From the NCBI GenBank assembly GCA_012295275.1, contig CM022665.1:37947933-38011932 (forward strand): a DNA stretch of 64,000 bases, read 5' to 3'. The DNA is from Chrysomallon squamiferum. Its lineage: Eukaryota > Mollusca > Gastropoda > Neomphalida > Peltospiridae. Every line of letters starts with the position of its first letter. Position 1 is the first letter of the stretch. The translations under genes were made by a program, and so were the position numbers. Positions 49,201-58,350 of the stretch are shown here, piece after piece. Below the pieces are notes generated by a model. It did no database searches, was not told where the DNA came from, and saw only the letters and a list, made by a program, of their open reading frames with translations.

Positions 49201-50624
49201 TCATCCAAGACTTCAACCAGTTTTACTTCACAATTCTCAGCTGGATCAAAGAAAGGTGATTTATACATTATCTATTATAGATCACAAATTAAAATACATT
49301 ATATTAAAAAAACAAAAGAGTTTATAAATTTATTTTAATCATTAAAGAATAACTTATGATTGTAAATAGCTAATTATCTTAATTATAACTGATACATTTT
49401 TAGTGAAGATTGGTAATTAAAAAATAAAGTAATTTTAAGGTGATAAAATAAAACTAATAAAATAGTTTGTTTTTAATCTTGTATATATTAATATAGAAGT
49501 ATTCATTTTAACATTACTAATAAAATATTTTATTTCAGTGGTAAATGATTAATTAATGATAAGATTAACATAATCCTTTTGTGAGAATATTAAGATTAGC
49601 ATTTAGCTTCTTTGTTTTCACAGTATTTGATAATAAATTAATGGATTAAAATCGTGGAGCGTGAAATAATTGCTATGTACAAAAAATTAGGTTAAGTCTT
49701 TAAATTAGAATTAATTTATTACTGAACTTAAATTATTAATAATCAATAATTTGTCAAACTAATTATTAATATTAATCTAGATTACTTTATTTTTGTTATG
49801 TATTTTATTTTATTGATCAAGGATTAACTTCATAGTATGAAGAAGAAAAAAAATTAATTAAAATTTCTTTACCCATAAGACCATAATGCCAGATTCCTTT
49901 TAATATATATTTTTTTTTATTCCCACAATGAAAAATTGCATCAAAATCAATGATGAATTATTTGTATTCAAAGATTTTATTTTTATATATAATTTCTGAA
50001 ATATAAAACGAAGAAAGTGGATACTGAAATATAATCATTTAGGTTTGAATGTTGTCATTATTTTTATTTTATTTTTTGAAAAATTACAAATAATATTAGA
50101 TTTCTTAAAACTGCAAAGGAATTACATTTTAAATCAGGTGAAATGACTTAATTTAATGATCATAGATATTTTTTAATTCATGTTGTTCGCCTTTATTTCA
50201 ACTTACTGAGAAGGTGTATCTAATTTCTCTTATCTCATTACTTATATAAAAATTATTATTATTATTATAGCTTCTGCTGATACTGTTATTACTGCTGTTG
50301 TTACTTCTATGACTATTACAATTTTCATTTTCTTATCACTTGCTGCTGCTATCATCATCTTCTACTTCTTTATTACTACTACTAATGCTACTACTAGTAC
50401 CACTGCTACTACTACTTCATCATTATCTTCTTAATATTATTGTCATCATCATTTTGTAATCATTTCAGGTCAGTCATGCCAGTGCTCTTGGATTAGCTGT
50501 TGGTCAAGAAATTAATGTGAAATATTTTGGGCGAGATCCACACAGTGGTCGAATGAGAATCTCCCGGAAAGTGCTGCAGTCTCCCATAACCAGAATATTC
50601 AAAAAAATTGAGGAGAAAGTTTGA
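33585..50624 (+). CDS. PNPT1: Mitochondrial polyribonucleotide nucleotidyltransferase (PNPase), 26-exon gene span
   Basis: The exon joins give 2301 nt, or 766 residues plus stop, without a frame break (human ~783). PNPase degrades RNA 3'-5' by phosphorolysis, or adds nucleotides in reverse, as a trimer in mitochondria. Layout: basic targeting peptide ~1–45; RNase PH core 1 ~46–225 ([55 protein letters not shown]); helical linker ~226–355; RNase PH core 2 ~356–580 ([54 protein letters not shown] with the metal- and phosphate-site Asp/Lys residues); KH ~605–668 with G-V-G-G; S1 ~672–750 ([18 protein letters not shown]). The start ATG at 33585 gives a mitochondrial-type presequence. The stop is at 50622–50624. 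All family landmarks are present, so it should be active. Confidence 0.97.
34259..34319 (+). CDS. PNPT1: PNPT1 exon 2
   Basis: 61 nt after a long T tract and ACAG. It encodes [20 protein letters not shown], the family hallmark at the start of the first RNase PH core. GTGAGA donor, phase 0 out. Confidence 0.95.
34900..38060 (+). pseudogene. Decayed transposon-like coding remnant in PNPT1 intron 2
   Basis: About 2.7 kb of former protein-coding sequence, same strand as PNPT1, broken by several stops and frame shifts. In order: a Lys/Gln/Glu-rich coiled-coil-like part (~35020–35630), an open block (35640–35996), its continuation in a shifted frame (to ~36180) with [20 protein letters not shown], an intron-like GT–AG segment (36310–36541), a block at 36608–37018 ([37 protein letters not shown]), a Lys-rich block (37023–37500), and a tail with FYIGEIQTI...VNFMERC...YIWPQIED. 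The pattern recalls, from memory, a multi-copy uncharacterised protein family of aquatic invertebrates and fish that behaves like a DNA-transposon protein. I cannot name the superfamily. Its boundaries are uncertain. Confidence 0.65.
36310..36541 (+). other. Intron-like GT–AG segment inside the remnant
   Basis: A good donor (GGAAAG then GTAAAT) and a good acceptor (CTATTTTCCAG) bound 232 bp of AT-rich non-coding sequence. Removing it joins coding-like text on both sides. A retained intron argues that the remnant moved as DNA, or is a decayed resident gene, rather than being a processed retrocopy. Confidence 0.55.
38698..38772 (+). CDS. PNPT1: PNPT1 exon 3
   Basis: 25 codons, TTTTCAG acceptor, GTACGT donor. 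It encodes [20 protein letters not shown] and ends LPLT, continuing the core fold. Its 3' end and donor are tandemly duplicated just downstream. Confidence 0.96.
38765..38849. repeat. 43-bp tandem duplication copying the exon 3 splice donor
   Basis: Copies at 38765–38807 and 38808–38849 are nearly identical. Each holds CACTTACA followed by a splice-donor-like hexamer, GTACGT in the first and GTATGT in the second. Use of the second donor would add 43 nt and shift the frame. Confidence 0.9.
39019..39124 (+). CDS. PNPT1: PNPT1 exon 4
   Basis: 106 nt, TTTGCAG acceptor. It encodes [20 protein letters not shown] then [15 protein letters not shown], among the most conserved parts of core 1. Phase 1 out at GTACTT. 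Confidence 0.97.
39281..39354. repeat. Tandem duplication of ~37 bp in PNPT1 intron 4
   Basis: Two adjacent copies sharing AATTAACATAATTTG and TTTTTCTCCCAGTTG. It is recent, judging by the near identity. Each copy contains a CTCCCAG that looks like an acceptor, but no coding text follows. Confidence 0.85.
39576..39625 (+). CDS. PNPT1: PNPT1 exon 5
   Basis: 50 nt after a ~30-base T tract. It encodes [17 protein letters not shown], the conserved RNA-binding arginine loop of core 1. GTAAGA donor, phase 0. Confidence 0.96.
39781..39844 (+). CDS. PNPT1: PNPT1 exon 6
   Basis: 64 nt encoding [20 protein letters not shown], close to the family consensus. Phase 1 out. Confidence 0.96.
39974..40021 (+). 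CDS. PNPT1: PNPT1 exon 7
   Basis: 48 nt encoding [16 protein letters not shown], phase 1 at both ends. The DIPWNGP motif is diagnostic of PNPase. Confidence 0.96.
   Translation, partial: HQQLLQFLIFLGMDL
40190..40268. repeat. TATG/TATATG microsatellite in PNPT1 intron 7
   Basis: TATG tetranucleotides followed by GTATAT hexanucleotides and TG, about 80 bp. Confidence 0.95.
40434..40547 (+). CDS. PNPT1: PNPT1 exon 8
   Basis: 114 nt encoding [20 protein letters not shown] and onward to the end of core 1 ([15 protein letters not shown]). GTATGT donor, phase 1. Confidence 0.96.
40749..41283. mobile_element. Candidate Tigger/pogo-like MITE in PNPT1 intron 8
   Basis: The left end CAGTATACCCTCACCTGTTC and the right end (reverse complement CAGTATTTCGCTATTAGCGG) share CAGTAT and a partly matching GCGG-rich sub-terminal block. 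The TTCGCGGTT near the left end resembles Tigger/pogo termini. A TA follows the right end, but the left flank reads TT, so the TA target duplication is not intact. No coding capacity is seen in the 535 bp. Confidence 0.45.
41790..41976 (+). CDS. PNPT1: PNPT1 exon 9
   Basis: 187 nt encoding [20 protein letters not shown] and then a Lys/Gln-rich helical stretch ([17 protein letters not shown]) of the inter-core linker. GTAAGT donor, phase 2. Confidence 0.96.
42664..42715 (+). CDS. PNPT1: PNPT1 exon 10
   Basis: 52 nt encoding [17 protein letters not shown] of the helical linker. TTTTCAG acceptor, GTAAAT donor. Confidence 0.94.
42898..42955 (+). CDS. PNPT1: PNPT1 exon 11
   Basis: 58 nt encoding [19 protein letters not shown] of the linker, aligning with the human VSRDEAVNKIRLD segment. 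Phase 1 out. Confidence 0.94.
42984..43275. mobile_element. Tigger-like MITE in PNPT1 intron 11
   Basis: The left end CAAGTTGAGCATCCATTATC and the right end (reverse complement AAGGTTGAGAATCCTTTAT) form an imperfect inverted repeat, 292 bp overall, flanked by TA dinucleotides. Internal text such as ACACAAACTTTATTTTGTGA and the GGGACCAGAAATATTTC sub-terminal stretch (minus strand) resembles mammalian Tigger/MER-type non-autonomous elements as I recall them. It begins only 28 bp after the exon 11 donor. Confidence 0.55.
43519..43615 (+). CDS. PNPT1: PNPT1 exon 12
   Basis: 97 nt encoding [20 protein letters not shown] then [13 protein letters not shown], the entry to core 2. GTATGT donor, phase 2. 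Confidence 0.95.
43937..44039 (+). CDS. PNPT1: PNPT1 exon 13
   Basis: 103 nt encoding [20 protein letters not shown] then [14 protein letters not shown], signature motifs of the second RNase PH core. Confidence 0.97.
44164..44234 (+). CDS. PNPT1: PNPT1 exon 14
   Basis: 71 nt encoding [20 protein letters not shown] then VLTG. Ends in phase 2 before GTAGAT, chosen because it joins exon 15 as GGA. Confidence 0.93.
44762..44798 (+). CDS. PNPT1: PNPT1 exon 15 (microexon)
   Basis: Only 37 nt, encoding [12 protein letters not shown], which aligns with the human KNFMLHYE segment. CTTTTCCAG acceptor, GTGAAT donor. Confidence 0.93.
45096..45162 (+). CDS. PNPT1: PNPT1 exon 16
   Basis: 67 nt encoding [20 protein letters not shown] then GH. 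The NRRELGHG arginines lie in the phosphate/RNA-binding site. Confidence 0.96.
45363..45452 (+). CDS. PNPT1: PNPT1 exon 17
   Basis: 90 nt encoding [20 protein letters not shown] then LTSEVLESN of core 2. Phase 1 at both ends. Confidence 0.96.
45640..45800 (+). CDS. PNPT1: PNPT1 exon 18 (active-site serines)
   Basis: 161 nt encoding [20 protein letters not shown] and onward to YKLMTDIL. The GSSSMA loop binds phosphate. The following CAGSLAL has Ala-Gly where human has Gly-Gly, a small change. GTAATA donor, phase 0. Confidence 0.96.
46184..46255 (+). CDS. PNPT1: PNPT1 exon 19 (catalytic aspartates)
   Basis: 24 codons encoding [20 protein letters not shown] then TALQ. The Asp residues and Lys of EDxxGDMDFK are the conserved catalytic and metal-binding positions. 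Confidence 0.97.
46769..46832 (+). CDS. PNPT1: PNPT1 exon 20
   Basis: 64 nt encoding [20 protein letters not shown] then S, the end of the core 2 fold (TALQADIK motif). Confidence 0.96.
46988..47071 (+). CDS. PNPT1: PNPT1 exon 21
   Basis: 84 nt encoding [20 protein letters not shown] then MKENGPVS, linking core 2 to the KH domain. It follows a ~20-base T tract. Confidence 0.94.
47535..47618 (+). CDS. PNPT1: PNPT1 exon 22 (KH domain start)
   Basis: 84 nt encoding [20 protein letters not shown] then [12 protein letters not shown] is the GxxG RNA-binding loop of the KH domain. Confidence 0.95.
47947..48053 (+). CDS. PNPT1: PNPT1 exon 23 (KH domain end)
   Basis: 107 nt encoding [20 protein letters not shown] then [16 protein letters not shown], completing the KH fold. 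GTAAGC donor. Confidence 0.96.
48733..48788 (+). CDS. PNPT1: PNPT1 exon 24 (S1 domain start)
   Basis: 56 nt encoding [18 protein letters not shown], the first strand of the S1 RNA-binding domain. Phase 2 out at GTAAAT. Confidence 0.94.
49177..49255 (+). CDS. PNPT1: PNPT1 exon 25 (S1 domain)
   Basis: 79 nt encoding [20 protein letters not shown] then SQLDQRK, matching the human [20 protein letters not shown] segment. Confidence 0.96.
50255..50450. repeat. Cryptic trinucleotide repeat in PNPT1 intron 25
   Basis: Triplets of the NYT/CTN type (ATT, ACT, GCT, CTT, CTG) run for about 200 bp, ending ~20 bp before the exon 26 acceptor. The pyrimidine-rich composition may act as an extended polypyrimidine tract. 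Confidence 0.8.
50469..50624 (+). CDS. PNPT1: PNPT1 exon 26 (terminal, S1 domain end)
   Basis: 51 codons plus TGA. It encodes [20 protein letters not shown], then [19 protein letters not shown] and a short basic tail ending EEKV. It is shorter than the human C-terminus, which has a Ser-rich extension. This accounts for much of the difference in total length. Confidence 0.97.
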   Translation, partial: VSHASALGLAVGQEINVKYFGRDPHSGRMRISRKVLQSPITRIFKKIEEKV

Positions 50625-50749
50625 TAGAAAGTGAAAAAAAAAAAAAATTGATTCCATATAGTTAATTTGGTGCCTGAATTTGTTTGTTTTTTATTTTTTT
50701 ATTTTTTTTTTTTTTTAATTAAAATGGACAAACACTGCTGGTGAGTGAA

Positions 50750-50775
50750 AATAAAACCAAATGTATTAAAATAAA
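50750..50775 (+). terminator. PNPT1: Polyadenylation signals of PNPT1
   Basis: AATAAA at 50750–50755 and again at 50770–50775, about 126 and 146 bp after the stop codon, with AT-rich DNA beyond. Confidence 0.65.
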
Positions 50776-52642
50776 TACTAAATATAAGCTGTGATGTACT
50801 GAGTGTTGTAATTTTATACCCTGAACTGATATTAGAAATTGTAGTCAGAATGCTATGTTATGCTTGAAATGATTTTACTGCTATATTGAAACTATATAGA
50901 AATAGAAATAATAGAAATCTTGAATTAAACCAATATATTGACATAATATAATAACCTTTTTATCATATTTTGATAATTTCAGGTTATTAATTAATTATGT
51001 AAGTTAATCACGAATTAAAGTTTAACTGTAGAAATATTTAAAACATAAAAAATGTTGAAAATGTGGTTCATAATTTTTTTTTTTGGTATAGTTGAACCTG
51101 TTTTAATGGTCACTCAGCCACTAATAGCGCCAGTGTATTTTACCCAGTTAAAAGTGTTCATTATTATCTTTTGTCTTCAGAATCTTGCCAGTTCAGTCAG
51201 TAGCCACTGGATTTTATCAAAAATTACTGTAATGGCTGCAAGATATTTGTTGACCTACAGTTTTTATGGTTTTTTTCATTAGTTCATTTAAGAAAGATGT
51301 GATATTATTAAATCACCATTGCATTTAGTGTTTTACGTAAAAAATATTTAAAGAAACAAGCCAGTTCATGTTTGAGAATAACAGTATGATTTGATTAAGA
51401 AGAATAAAAATATATCTAAAAATAAATATTGATACAAACACAAATCAAATGCAAGTGAATTCTGTGCATCCATTCTGTTTTTGCCACCCATTGATTTTTT
51501 TTTTCCTTCATTATAATGAAGCTCATTTAATCTTGAAAGTTATAGATATCCATAGTCATAAGGGACTCAGCCATTATATTGAATAATTTAATAATAAAGT
51601 CTGTCAGTTGTTTGTTTTCAGATGACATCAATCATTTTATTTGTTCTAGACACTGTATCCAAATTCGCCATTTTTCTTCCCTAACAATAACACAAGCCAT
51701 GTTTAAATATACTGAGCACAACTGTGGTATTATTTTGAAATGGAAATGATAAAATATATGCAACTTTATTAAATGACTTAACTTTCAGTGTGATATTTAT
51801 GGTTGAAGGAATTTATTATGCTAACTGTTATAACCAAGGAAACAAAACGGCTTTATGAACTGCACATTGGGATAGCTGTTGCAGACTGGTAATCAGTTAA
51901 AACAGTTGTAACATACACAGTCTTAGTTTTATTTGATTCATCCTCTCTGAATGACTCATGATGATGATCATCTGCTACTAGCAAAAATACTGGTTGGCCT
52001 AGATAATGACTCTTTTTTTTTTTTTTTTTTTTTTTTATCAGTTTAACAAGTATTTTATGACATTCATTTATTTACTTGGTTATAATAACCACCAATTCGT
52101 CTGAATGTACATTATATACAGGTTCTACTGTATAATAAATATTTAGACGGTGAAAAAATTAATATTTAAATGTAAAATTGCTATTCAGCAGAAAAAAGTA
52201 TTAAGCACTAGAAAAATAAATATTACTTGTGTCAAGTGTTAAATTACAATACTGAGTTTGTTTTATTCTTAATATTTTCATTTTTATAGTGCTTCATCAG
52301 TTAATGTACAAGTAATTTTGTATATGATAAAATAGCTTGTCACTACCGCCTTCATATGTTAGAATCGGTGTTTGGTTATGTATGAGAAATAAAATCACTG
52401 GTAGAATTTGGGAGACTGAATGATGGAATATCTAACGTAATGATAGGCAAAAAGTTAAGTAAAAATTTCAATATACATGTATATTCTGTTTTATCAAAAT
52501 GGTATGAGTTTTAATTTGGCAAGAACTGTATATCCAGAGTATTAAAATAAATAATCAAATTTAAATTGTGTTGTTCCGATCATTTCGATAAAGCATATGA
52601 TTGAAATTTTTAGTTAGTAAAGGTTCGTCTGCTTGCCTTTAG

Positions 52643-52744
52643 TGACGTCATGTTAACTTAGTATTTTGATTGGCAACGTCAGGTCGCTCGCACTTCTAAT
52701 AATGTTAAAAGCCAGTCGGTGACATTTGGGAGAAAATGGACTAC
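52643..52744 (+). promoter_or_regulatory. Candidate promoter with CRE, inverted CCAAT and start codon
   Basis: A perfect CRE (TGACGTCA, 52643–52650), an ATTGG inverted CCAAT box (52669–52673), then GAGAAAATGG with a purine at -3 (ATG 52736–52738), followed after three codons (M-D-Y) by a strong GTAAGA donor at 52745. This order is what a short first coding exon on the + strand would look like. I found no convincing partner exon in the window, so it could belong to a gene beyond 64 kb or be chance. Confidence 0.25.
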
Positions 52745-55700
52745 GTAAGAGCCGCTGACGCTTTGAAATTCTTATTGGATCTATGTCATGACCAAATTTA
52801 GAAGGAATCGAATAGTAACAAACGGGTTGTGGGTCCGTCGGAAGCAAGAACGAATTAGCCGGGCCAATTTGTGGTTCATTCACACGGAATACCTTGCATC
52901 TTTTCATTAATGTCATGACAAAGTGGTTGTCGTTTGGGAACAGTTTCCCCGTTTTTCGGAATAGGTTTACTCTTGCAATTTCCGAAATGTTTGTATAAGA
53001 AACCATTTAAATTCACAAACTCTTCAACAACAATTTCAAACTTTTATAATATAAAAAAAAAAAAAAAACACTTTTATTACAGTTATGTACTGTAAACTAT
53101 AAAAATTAAAAATTAAAAACGATTACAAATCTATTTTTCAGTATCTACCTGAATGCTGTTACAGTTATAAATATACTTCAATGAAACATTTAAGTATAGT
53201 TATGTTGTTGTTATCTCGAACAAAAAAGAAGAGATGTAACAAAAGCCCGTTTTGAAAAATAACTGATTACATTATTTCAGTTTCTTTAACCACGAGAGCA
53301 ATTTATTATAAGATTTAATCATTTTGGGACCAAGATATTTATGTCGTATTCTCAGAAGATTTTAACGTAGTTATTCCAGTAGCCAACGCAACATGATACA
53401 CCAAGAGAAATCATTTTAAGAAGCTGAAATAGTGATTTGATGAAATTCGCCGCCAAGAGGACCCATTTGTTATTATTTAGATTTGATACAAATAGGACTT
53501 CTGATTCTCTTTATGCATGGAGTAACTGGAATAACACAGTTCGGCCAGCCGTTAAGCTTACGGGAATATAACAGGATAATATGTCAAACACCTATAAAAG
53601 TCGCTGAAACGATTCGTTGAAACGACTGAAACATTATATTTAAGTGCTTATCTTTCAGTACGTTCAAACCTTAACTCTGTTTTTGTGTAGTATAATAGTG
53701 AAAGCCTTTTGATTAATTAGATTTTGTAGTCATTCTCTTTCTCTCTTTCACTCTCATATTCTTTCTTTTTGTTTCTCTCCTGTTTCATATTTTTTATGTC
53801 CATCATCCTCTATGCCCCTTTCTTTCTCTCTATCCTTTCCATCCTCTCTCTCTGCCTTCTTTCCTTCATCCTCTGGCTCACATTTCAGACGCTGTTCGCG
53901 GCTTTATAAATTTGATGACACGGTCTCTTTAAAATTAATCGCTATTACGCAGAGTCATTATGTAAATCATGCTCACCAATTGCAGTGTTCATGTTCAGAC
54001 AATTGTCTTTCCGTGAGGAAGACCACGTGTTACGCGCTGACTACCAGATGATTGCGTTACGCTGATTCTGTTAGGTAATCAAGGAGAAGCTGTAGAGTGT
54101 GATGACAGGAAAATCCCGGGATTTTTGCACGATGAGTGAAACCCTGATTCATAATCAGTTATGTGAGAAAGGCATTAGGCTGCCACATTACCCGACGTTT
54201 CTTTGTTAGGCTGTTGAATATGCTGTCGTGCTTTGCGCGTATTTCTTTTTACGTAAAAAAAAAAAAAAAGAAAAGAAAAAGGGGAAAAAAAAAATGGTTG
54301 TCGTTGCTTCAGGCATATCATGGTAATGGGTGAAAAGAAGATTTCAAATTTTTTTTTAGAGACCATGTGCTGTGAAAAATTGCATTAAATTCATGCACTC
54401 CATTAGTCATTAGTTGTATTCAAACTTTTTTTTTTTTTTTTTTTAAGTAACAAATTTTTAGATGCATTAGAAAATTATTTCAATGGAAATGTCTTCCCGG
54501 GTCTTGCTTTATACTGAACCATTAGGATTTCATTGTAAATGTTGCTTTCTGTGTCAGCATCCGTGCATTCATATAAAATAATATTTATTATATAAAAACA
54601 AAAACATAATATATGATATGATATAATGTAATACAATATAATATAATAATTATAGATATAATACATTAACGAAGGGAAATATAAATGTAATCTATGATTG
54701 ATATCATATGATATACTTGAGAACCACACGTTATGTGGGCAGTTCTCTTCGACTGGTGGTAATGTAGGCTATATTTACCAGATAATCCTTTCCATACTTC
54801 CACCAAATGTGGAGCACTTTCTGTAACAAGAAATAACCTAAACAAGACGTAAGCTAGGCGAACACTTTCACAATAGGTTACCTATTTTCCCGATGATTTA
54901 TTCTTAATCCCCCCCCTTTTTAAAAAAATGAATCATTTAAAACTGATATTTTTAACGGGGGGCAATATAATTATTAACTATAAAAAGTCCTGTTCAAGTA
55001 TTCCAAAAGCAAAACTTGCAAGTTCTTTTCTTTCTTGTCTTTACTTGTTTTTATTTTCTTCTTTCTATTTTTTTTTTTTTTTTTTTTTTTTCAAAAACGA
55101 TTCTGAAATCCTTGGTCTTGATCCAGAGATGATCAGAATATTACTACTGCAGGCACTGCTCTTAATTATAACTGTGGTCACCGAGCTTGTGACACGACCG
55201 TCAATACAATTACCCTTTCTCCTTTCTCAAGAAACACTGGTGCGCGCATGAAGTGTGGAGGAGATTAAGAGGGACTAACTTGACATGTCATTTTATTTGG
55301 CGGGTAATTATCGAAAAATAAATACGATGGTCTTCTGCTAGCGTCTGTTTTAAGTGTGAAAGTCAACGTCGTTGACATAAAGTCATTATGTGGCACGTGT
55401 TTGGATTTATTTTTGCAAAAAATTAGCATATTCTTGCTATAAAGGATGGAGAAATTTCTTTGTTAAACCTTTAACAGAGGTTCAGCAAAGTAATTATTAT
55501 ACGAAAATTTAATGTCTTCATTCTCAAATCGAGAACGTTTTATTAAATAAATAAAAAAAAAAAAACTTGAGAGAGAAACAAAAAACTCAAAGCCATTTGA
55601 ATTCTGTACAAAATCATATATAAAAATATAAATATATATATATTATAAGAATACAAGCCCACTGGGGAGGCAATGAATTTGCTAAGTGAGGGAGGGTCCT

Positions 55701-56906
55701 CGTGCACCCATTTGGAACATTTTAAACGTAAATATTGAGGGGAGAAAGAAGATTTTAATGGATTTTGGACACTATAAATAATATTTGATAATGATAAAAT
55801 ATGTTGCTATTTTATATAAATTAAGTACGACGTAAAAACGTTAGCTACCAATGACTATTCAGCAATTCACGACAGGTGTGTCGGATAGGAATATTAATTA
55901 TGTAGATCAATATACAAATCTAAAATTAATCTACTCGTATAACGACAAAACTGATTTGGACCCAGACCTTTCCGAATACAAATACATTTTTCTAAAGTGG
56001 TACATTTTTTTGGAAGGCGATATCACCCCAATTCCAGCGGCCATGATATATATGGATACGTTTGGATAGTTTTGAGTAAGTACAAGAAATGCAAAGGGTC
56101 TTTGGTATAAAAGGTATTTTTGGTGTTATAAATTCTTGTTTCTAAATAATTATAAGAAATTCTAATTTATTGCATACACGCGGACAGGAAAACAATATGG
56201 TCCACATAAGAAGAAAGAAAAATAAATTTAAAAATAAATAAATAAATAAATAAAATCATGTCTAGATGTATCAGTTGAAGACAGGAAGTCTGAGGTCGCC
56301 CCTGATTATAGTTCTCTTCTGCACTTAGACCTGATTAATGGCTGCTTAGTCTATTGCTTAGATACAGTCGTGTATTACCCTGCACATATAAATGTGAATT
56401 CAACAAACAATTTTGACTATGGATGTTAAAAAGCTGTACCATGGGATTTTATAGTAATTGATTACAAACGTCATTGTTCTTTCTGAGTACAAATCTGTTT
56501 ACTGGCGTGGGCATTGTATCTCTTTTCCTTGGTTTATGATTTAGATCGTTATCGCTGGAGATGTGACGTTGTTAATATTGTTGTCTCCGCTGTCTTCGCC
56601 ACGATTGTGTAACATAATATTTTAATGGTAGTGTTTCCTGCAGACATGACAAGTCGCGGGTCAGGGGAACGTTTGTGAGAAATATCGTAAGAAAGAAACG
56701 CTGCTTTCTAATAACATGCAATTGATCAAATCACAGCAAATAAAAATAATGGCGTCAAAGCTTAAGTTATTAAATTTTATTCTGGATACATGTAGCGAAT
56801 ACTGGGTCATGGATTCACATCGACTGCTTAAATGAAGACATCAAAGATGATGTTTTATCGTTATATTATTATATTGTTAATTAATTCAAAGCCTATAGGT
56901 GCATTA

Positions 56907-57013
<107 letters not shown>

Positions 57014-57214
57014 ACTAATTCCAGTAACGTAGTGGTCGAATACCTCTCCGTTCATTTGTGAATAGAATCCACTACGTCTTTGTCACAGAAATTGAATAAT
57101 AACATATAAGGTTTATGTCACCCACATAATCACCTCTGATAAAGTACTGTTGAAATGGATATTGGTTTTATTGTATATAATGCCATACTTAGGACAGAGT
57201 AATAATTATTTTTA

Positions 57215-57218
<4 letters not shown>

Positions 57219-57308
<90 letters not shown>
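57219..57308. repeat. Compound (GT)n-(GA)n microsatellite
   Basis: A short GT run passes directly into a ~40-unit GA run, the same architecture as the tract near 2246. Confidence 0.97.
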
Positions 57309-57311
<3 letters not shown>

Positions 57312-58095
57312 TGTGTGTATGTGTCTAATAATATTTTTTTTTTTTTTTAATCTACTGTTCTTAACGGTTACACCATGTGCTTTCTCCCGAAAATTATAAA
57401 TGTACTTTTACAATATTAATGATTTTTTACGTGTTCTGGCGGGAATAATAACAAGATCAGACAGGGCACATTGAAATAATACTACGTAACGTACAGGAAT
57501 AGGGTTATCAAAACTCGCTATATATACAGCCTCTCTCTTGCTCTATCTGTACATAAATCTCTCTCTACTTTTTATTTTTCGCGGACACAAACTACATATT
57601 CATTTTTGCTCTATTTCTAAATATATCAAATAGGTAGTTACAACAACATACTTTTGTATTCGTATCAATAAAGGATTTTTTTTTTTTTTTTTTTTTTTTC
57701 AGATGTATCCTCTTGAGTTCAGGACAATACTGTATAATCAAATCGCTGAGAAACTCATTACAGCTGTTGAAATGAGAGTCTGAAAGGTTTTACCACCAGT
57801 GAGTTAATAACTAAACTAAACGTAATCGGAACGAACGAAGAAAGAATATTTCAGGCAAAGACGCAAAGTTTAGTAAAAAGGATTTTTTGGTAAAATATGT
57901 GTCATGTTTAGCACACATTTTAGTATAAAACAATACCATTGAACATTATACTACTGAAAAAAAAAATAGACCATACATGTGATATCGTTATTACTACTAA
58001 TACTATTGGCTGTTGTAGCAGTAGCAGTGGAAACAGTAGTATTTGTAGTAGAAGCAGCAGTGGTAATGCAGTTAAAATGCTTTCTGAACGCCAAA

Positions 58096-58096
58096 A

Positions 58097-58128
<32 letters not shown>

Positions 58129-58148
58129 TCACACACTCACACACACAC
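58096..58148. repeat. (CA)n microsatellite
   Basis: CA dinucleotides with a few CT and CG variants. Confidence 0.93.
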
Positions 58149-58319
58149 GTTAACTGTTGAATTAAATTCTTATTTCTTTGATAATAATAATTGTAAAAAA
58201 TAAAAATAATAATAATAAATAATAATAAATAAAAAAGTAATATAATCAATAAAAATATGCATTATAAATAAAAAAGTAATATAATCAGTAAAAAACCAGC
58301 ATTATAAATTTAATATTAA

Positions 58320-58350
<31 letters not shown>

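Noticed and set aside
52653-53006. 117-codon minus-strand frame
   Set aside because: No recognisable motif and no splice context. The region is better read as a possible + strand promoter.
55640-55760. GGGAGG-rich stretch (CACTGGGGAGGCAATGAATT...) resembling a repeat interior
   Set aside because: No terminal repeats or target duplication could be found around it.
57708-57783. T-tract/CAG acceptor followed by MYPLEFRTILYNQIAEKLIT and a stop
   Set aside because: The acceptor looks good, but the frame stops within 26 codons and no upstream exon clearly joins it. Joining it to the orphan exon at 52736–52744 is possible in phase, but yields only about 29 residues.
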